From Christiangramia crocea (GTDB taxonomy: Bacteria; Bacteroidota; Bacteroidia; Flavobacteriales; Flavobacteriaceae), in assembly GCF_022410465.1 (NCBI RefSeq), contig NZ_JAJSON010000020.1, positions 1-64,000 of the forward strand: a DNA stretch of 64,000 bases. The letters run 5' to 3'. Within the stretch, counting starts at the first letter, position 1; each line of letters begins with the position of its first letter. The position numbers and the translations under genes are program-made. Shown piece by piece: positions 62,200 through 64,000 of this stretch. Below the pieces are notes generated by a model that made no database searches, was not told where the DNA came from, and saw nothing but the letters and a program-made list of their open reading frames with translations.

Positions 62200-64000
62200 T
62201 TGAAGAACTTTCAGTTTATCTTCCTTCGACTCTCATTATACCTTATTGCAGGTATACTTTGTGCTTTTTATTTTTCTTTTAGCCGGCAATTCATTTTGTT
62301 ATTCGGTTCAGCCACAATGTTATTTTTTCTCATTGCCTATCTGAATGCCACCAGACAGCTCTTTCCCAGTCCATGGATGGGAGTTGCTACTTTTTTTCTC
62401 ATCTTTTCCATCGGACTTTTCTCAACCTATTATTCGATTCCGGAAAATCAGGCGAATCATTATCTTCAAAAGGATTCAGGTACTGAAAAGATATTCTTTG
62501 CAAAGGCGATAATTACTGAAGAATTAAAACCCACTCAATTTTCAGAAAGGTATTTACTGAAGGTGGAAGAACTTATTTCAGAAACCGAAATTCATTCTTC
62601 CAGAGGTAAATTATTACTGAATGTAAATAGTGATTCCATAAATCTTCAACCCGGAAATAAAATCTTAATTCCCTGGACTCCACAAGAAATAAAACCTCCT
62701 TTGAATCCTTTTCAGTTCAACTATAAGGACTATATGAAGAGGCTGGGAGTAGAAAGACAGGTCAGTATTTCAGGTGAACAGCTGGAAGTGACTGGACAGG
62801 AGGAAAATTTTATTGTATTAGCCTGGACCTTAAGAGAGAAATTGATATCCAACCTTAGAAATTATGATTTCGGCAAGGAGGAACTGGCAGTGTTTCAGGC
62901 TTTGATCCTTGGTCAGCGCAGGGATATCGATGATCAGCTTTATAAAAATTATGCTGCTGCCGGGGCGATCCATATTCTTGCGATCTCCGGTCTGCATATT
63001 GGTATTTTAATGCTACTGTTGAATTTTCTTCTAAAACCCGTGGAAAAGCTCAAATATGGCAAATACCTTAAACCCGGGCTTGTAATAATTTTACTCTGGG
63101 GCTTTGCGATCCTAAGCGGCTTAAGTCCGTCGGTGGTGCGTGCAGTTTGTATGTTTTCCTTTATCGCCATAGGACTTCAGCTTAAAAGGAAAACCAGCAC
63201 ACTAAACAGCCTGTTCCTATCACTATTCTTCCTTTTGCTTATCAATCCCTTTTATTTATTCCAGGTGGGATTTCAAATGAGTTACCTGGCCGTGTTCAGC
63301 ATCATTGTTTTTCAACCTTATATAAATAGATTATTCAGCCCAAAAATCAGGATTATTGATTATTTCTGGAAAATAATTTCGGTGAGTCTGGCTGCTCAGA
63401 TCGGGGTACTGCCCTTAAGCCTTTACTATTTCCATCAGTTCCCGGGTCTCTTCCTAGTTAGCAGTCTGGTAGTGCTACCACTTCTTGGCTTTATACTGGC
63501 CCTGGGGATACTGGTTATATTACTGGCGTTTATGAATATCCTGCCACAAATCCTGGCAGATCTTCTGGGAATGGTAATAACCTTCCTTAATACTTTCATC
63601 GGGAAGATCGCGAAGTTTGATGTCTTTGTGTTTAGTGATATCGATTTCAGCCTGTTACAGAGTATGGCAGTCTATCTGATCCTATTAGGGATTTTGCTCG
63701 TTATTGCAAAGCCAAACTTCAAAAGGCTTTGCTTTCTTCTGATAAGTATAATGGGTTTCCAGTTGGCAAGTTTTTATAATAAGATTAATAATCCGGCGGA
63801 CGAGATAGTTGTTTTTCATAGAACTCGGGAGAGCGTAATAGGAAAAAAACAGAAATATGATCTTACAATATTTGCAGAAAATAAAGATCAATTGAGCTTT
63901 CTAAAAGCATATTTAAGAGAGCGACAGATAGAAAATTTCAGCCTCCAACAGCTTCCCGATATACTTTCGGTTTCAGACCAAATTTGTTTAGTGATCGACA
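62200..64000 (+). CDS. comEC: ComEC/Rec2-family DNA-uptake channel protein (truncated by window edge)
   Basis: At least 600 residues, open to the right edge. The preferred start is TTG 62200, because the in-frame region back to the previous stop (62163 area) has no ATG. Several N-terminal helices are followed by an OB-like soluble part (about 90-215) and the competence domain: ALILGQRRDI, GAIHILAISGLHIGIL, LSGLSPSVVRAVCMF, INPFYLFQVGFQMSYLAVFS. The C-terminal part in view (from about 525) starts the metallo-beta-lactamase-like region only weakly. ComEC carries one DNA strand across the inner membrane during transformation. It follows the NlpC gene by 34 bases. Confidence 0.88.
   Translation, partial: MKNFQFIFLRLSLYLIAGILCAFYFSFSRQFILLFGSATMLFFLIAYLNATRQLFPSPWMGVATFFLIFSIGLFSTYYSIPENQANHYLQKDSGTEKIFFAKAIITEELKPTQFSERYLLKVEELISETEIHSSRGKLLLNVNSDSINLQPGNKILIPWTPQEIKPPLNPFQFNYKDYMKRLGVERQVSISGEQLEVTGQEENFIVLAWTLREKLISNLRNYDFGKEELAVFQALILGQRRDIDDQLYKNYAAAGAIHILAISGLHIGILMLLLNFLLKPVEKLKYGKYLKPGLVIILLWGFAILSGLSPSVVRAVCMFSFIAIGLQLKRKTSTLNSLFLSLFFLLLINPFYLFQVGFQMSYLAVFSIIVFQPYINRLFSPKIRIIDYFWKIISVSLAAQIGVLPLSLYYFHQFPGLFLVSSLVVLPLLGFILALGILVILLAFMNILPQILADLLGMVITFLNTFIGKIAKFDVFVFSDIDFSLLQSMAVYLILLGILLVIAKPNFKRLCFLLISIMGFQLASFYNKINNPADEIVVFHRTRESVIGKKQKYDLTIFAENKDQLSFLKAYLRERQIENFSLQQLPDILSVSDQICLVID

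Noticed and set aside
1-64000. CRISPR arrays, rRNA, tRNA, transposases, integrases and prophage genes
   Set aside because: No regularly spaced direct repeats, cloverleaf-like sequences or recombinase motifs were noticed on reading either strand; a dedicated search was not possible.

Overview
The window is a stretch of a Bacteroidota chromosome, most likely a marine Flavobacteriaceae member close to Gramella/Christiangramia (the genus is an inference). Supporting signs are AT-rich DNA, a SusC/SusD pair, start sites preceded by the Bacteroidota -7 box TAnnTTTG rather than a Shine-Dalgarno, an exosortase F (XrtF) locus, and the block purH-mreB-mreC-mreD-mrdA-rodA followed by tail protease, surE, lpxB and comEC. 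No rRNA, tRNA, CRISPR array, transposase or integrase gene was seen.

Layout. 1-16.5 kb is mainly housekeeping: a putative porin, RNase HII, a large lipoprotein, an orphan SusC/SusD pair, lipB with a Pmp3-type peptide, lysS, a large zinc metalloprotease lipoprotein, and two small Met-rich Spy/CpxP-like secreted proteins. 16.6-38.7 kb is an almost entirely minus-strand copper/heavy-metal island. It holds a decayed YraQ-type permease, a P1B ATPase with tandem HMA domains, an SPW/VKOR-like membrane protein, a 16-Cys four-helix copper-binding protein, a K+ channel-like protein, an AraC regulator with an HMA-like CxxC N-terminus, two DUF3347 lipoproteins, PepSY and DUF2231 membrane proteins, a multicopper oxidase fused to a CopB-like barrel, a DUF305 protein, DUF2911 and NTF2-like proteins, a CusB-CusC-CusA efflux system whose CusB carries a third DUF3347 domain, and a HYC_CC_PP protein. 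38.9-41.5 kb carries a SHOCT protein, a His/Met-rich lipoprotein, a methyltransferase and an NmrA-like protein. 41.5-43.1 kb is the XrtF locus with a divergent GAF (fRMsr-like) gene. 43.1-49.8 kb has a possible 31-aa membrane peptide, a dnaE2-like/dinB translesion pair, a MacB-like permease and a DUF6503 lipoprotein. 49.9-64 kb is purH, the rod-shape/elongasome operon, tail-specific protease, surE, lpxB, an NlpC/P60 lipoprotein and the start of comEC, which runs off the right edge.

How the parts fit. The island reads as a copper defence set: CopA exports Cu(I) from the cytoplasm, the multicopper oxidase detoxifies it in the periplasm, CusCBA expels it from the cell, and Csp-type, DUF3347, DUF305 and HYC_CC_PP proteins probably bind or hand over metal. 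The HMA-AraC protein is the only regulator in the island and so the best candidate metal sensor. The least described elements are the thrice-used DUF3347 module, the oxidase-barrel fusion, the HMA-AraC regulator and the decayed permease beside copA. All calls come from reading motifs by eye; no database search was run.
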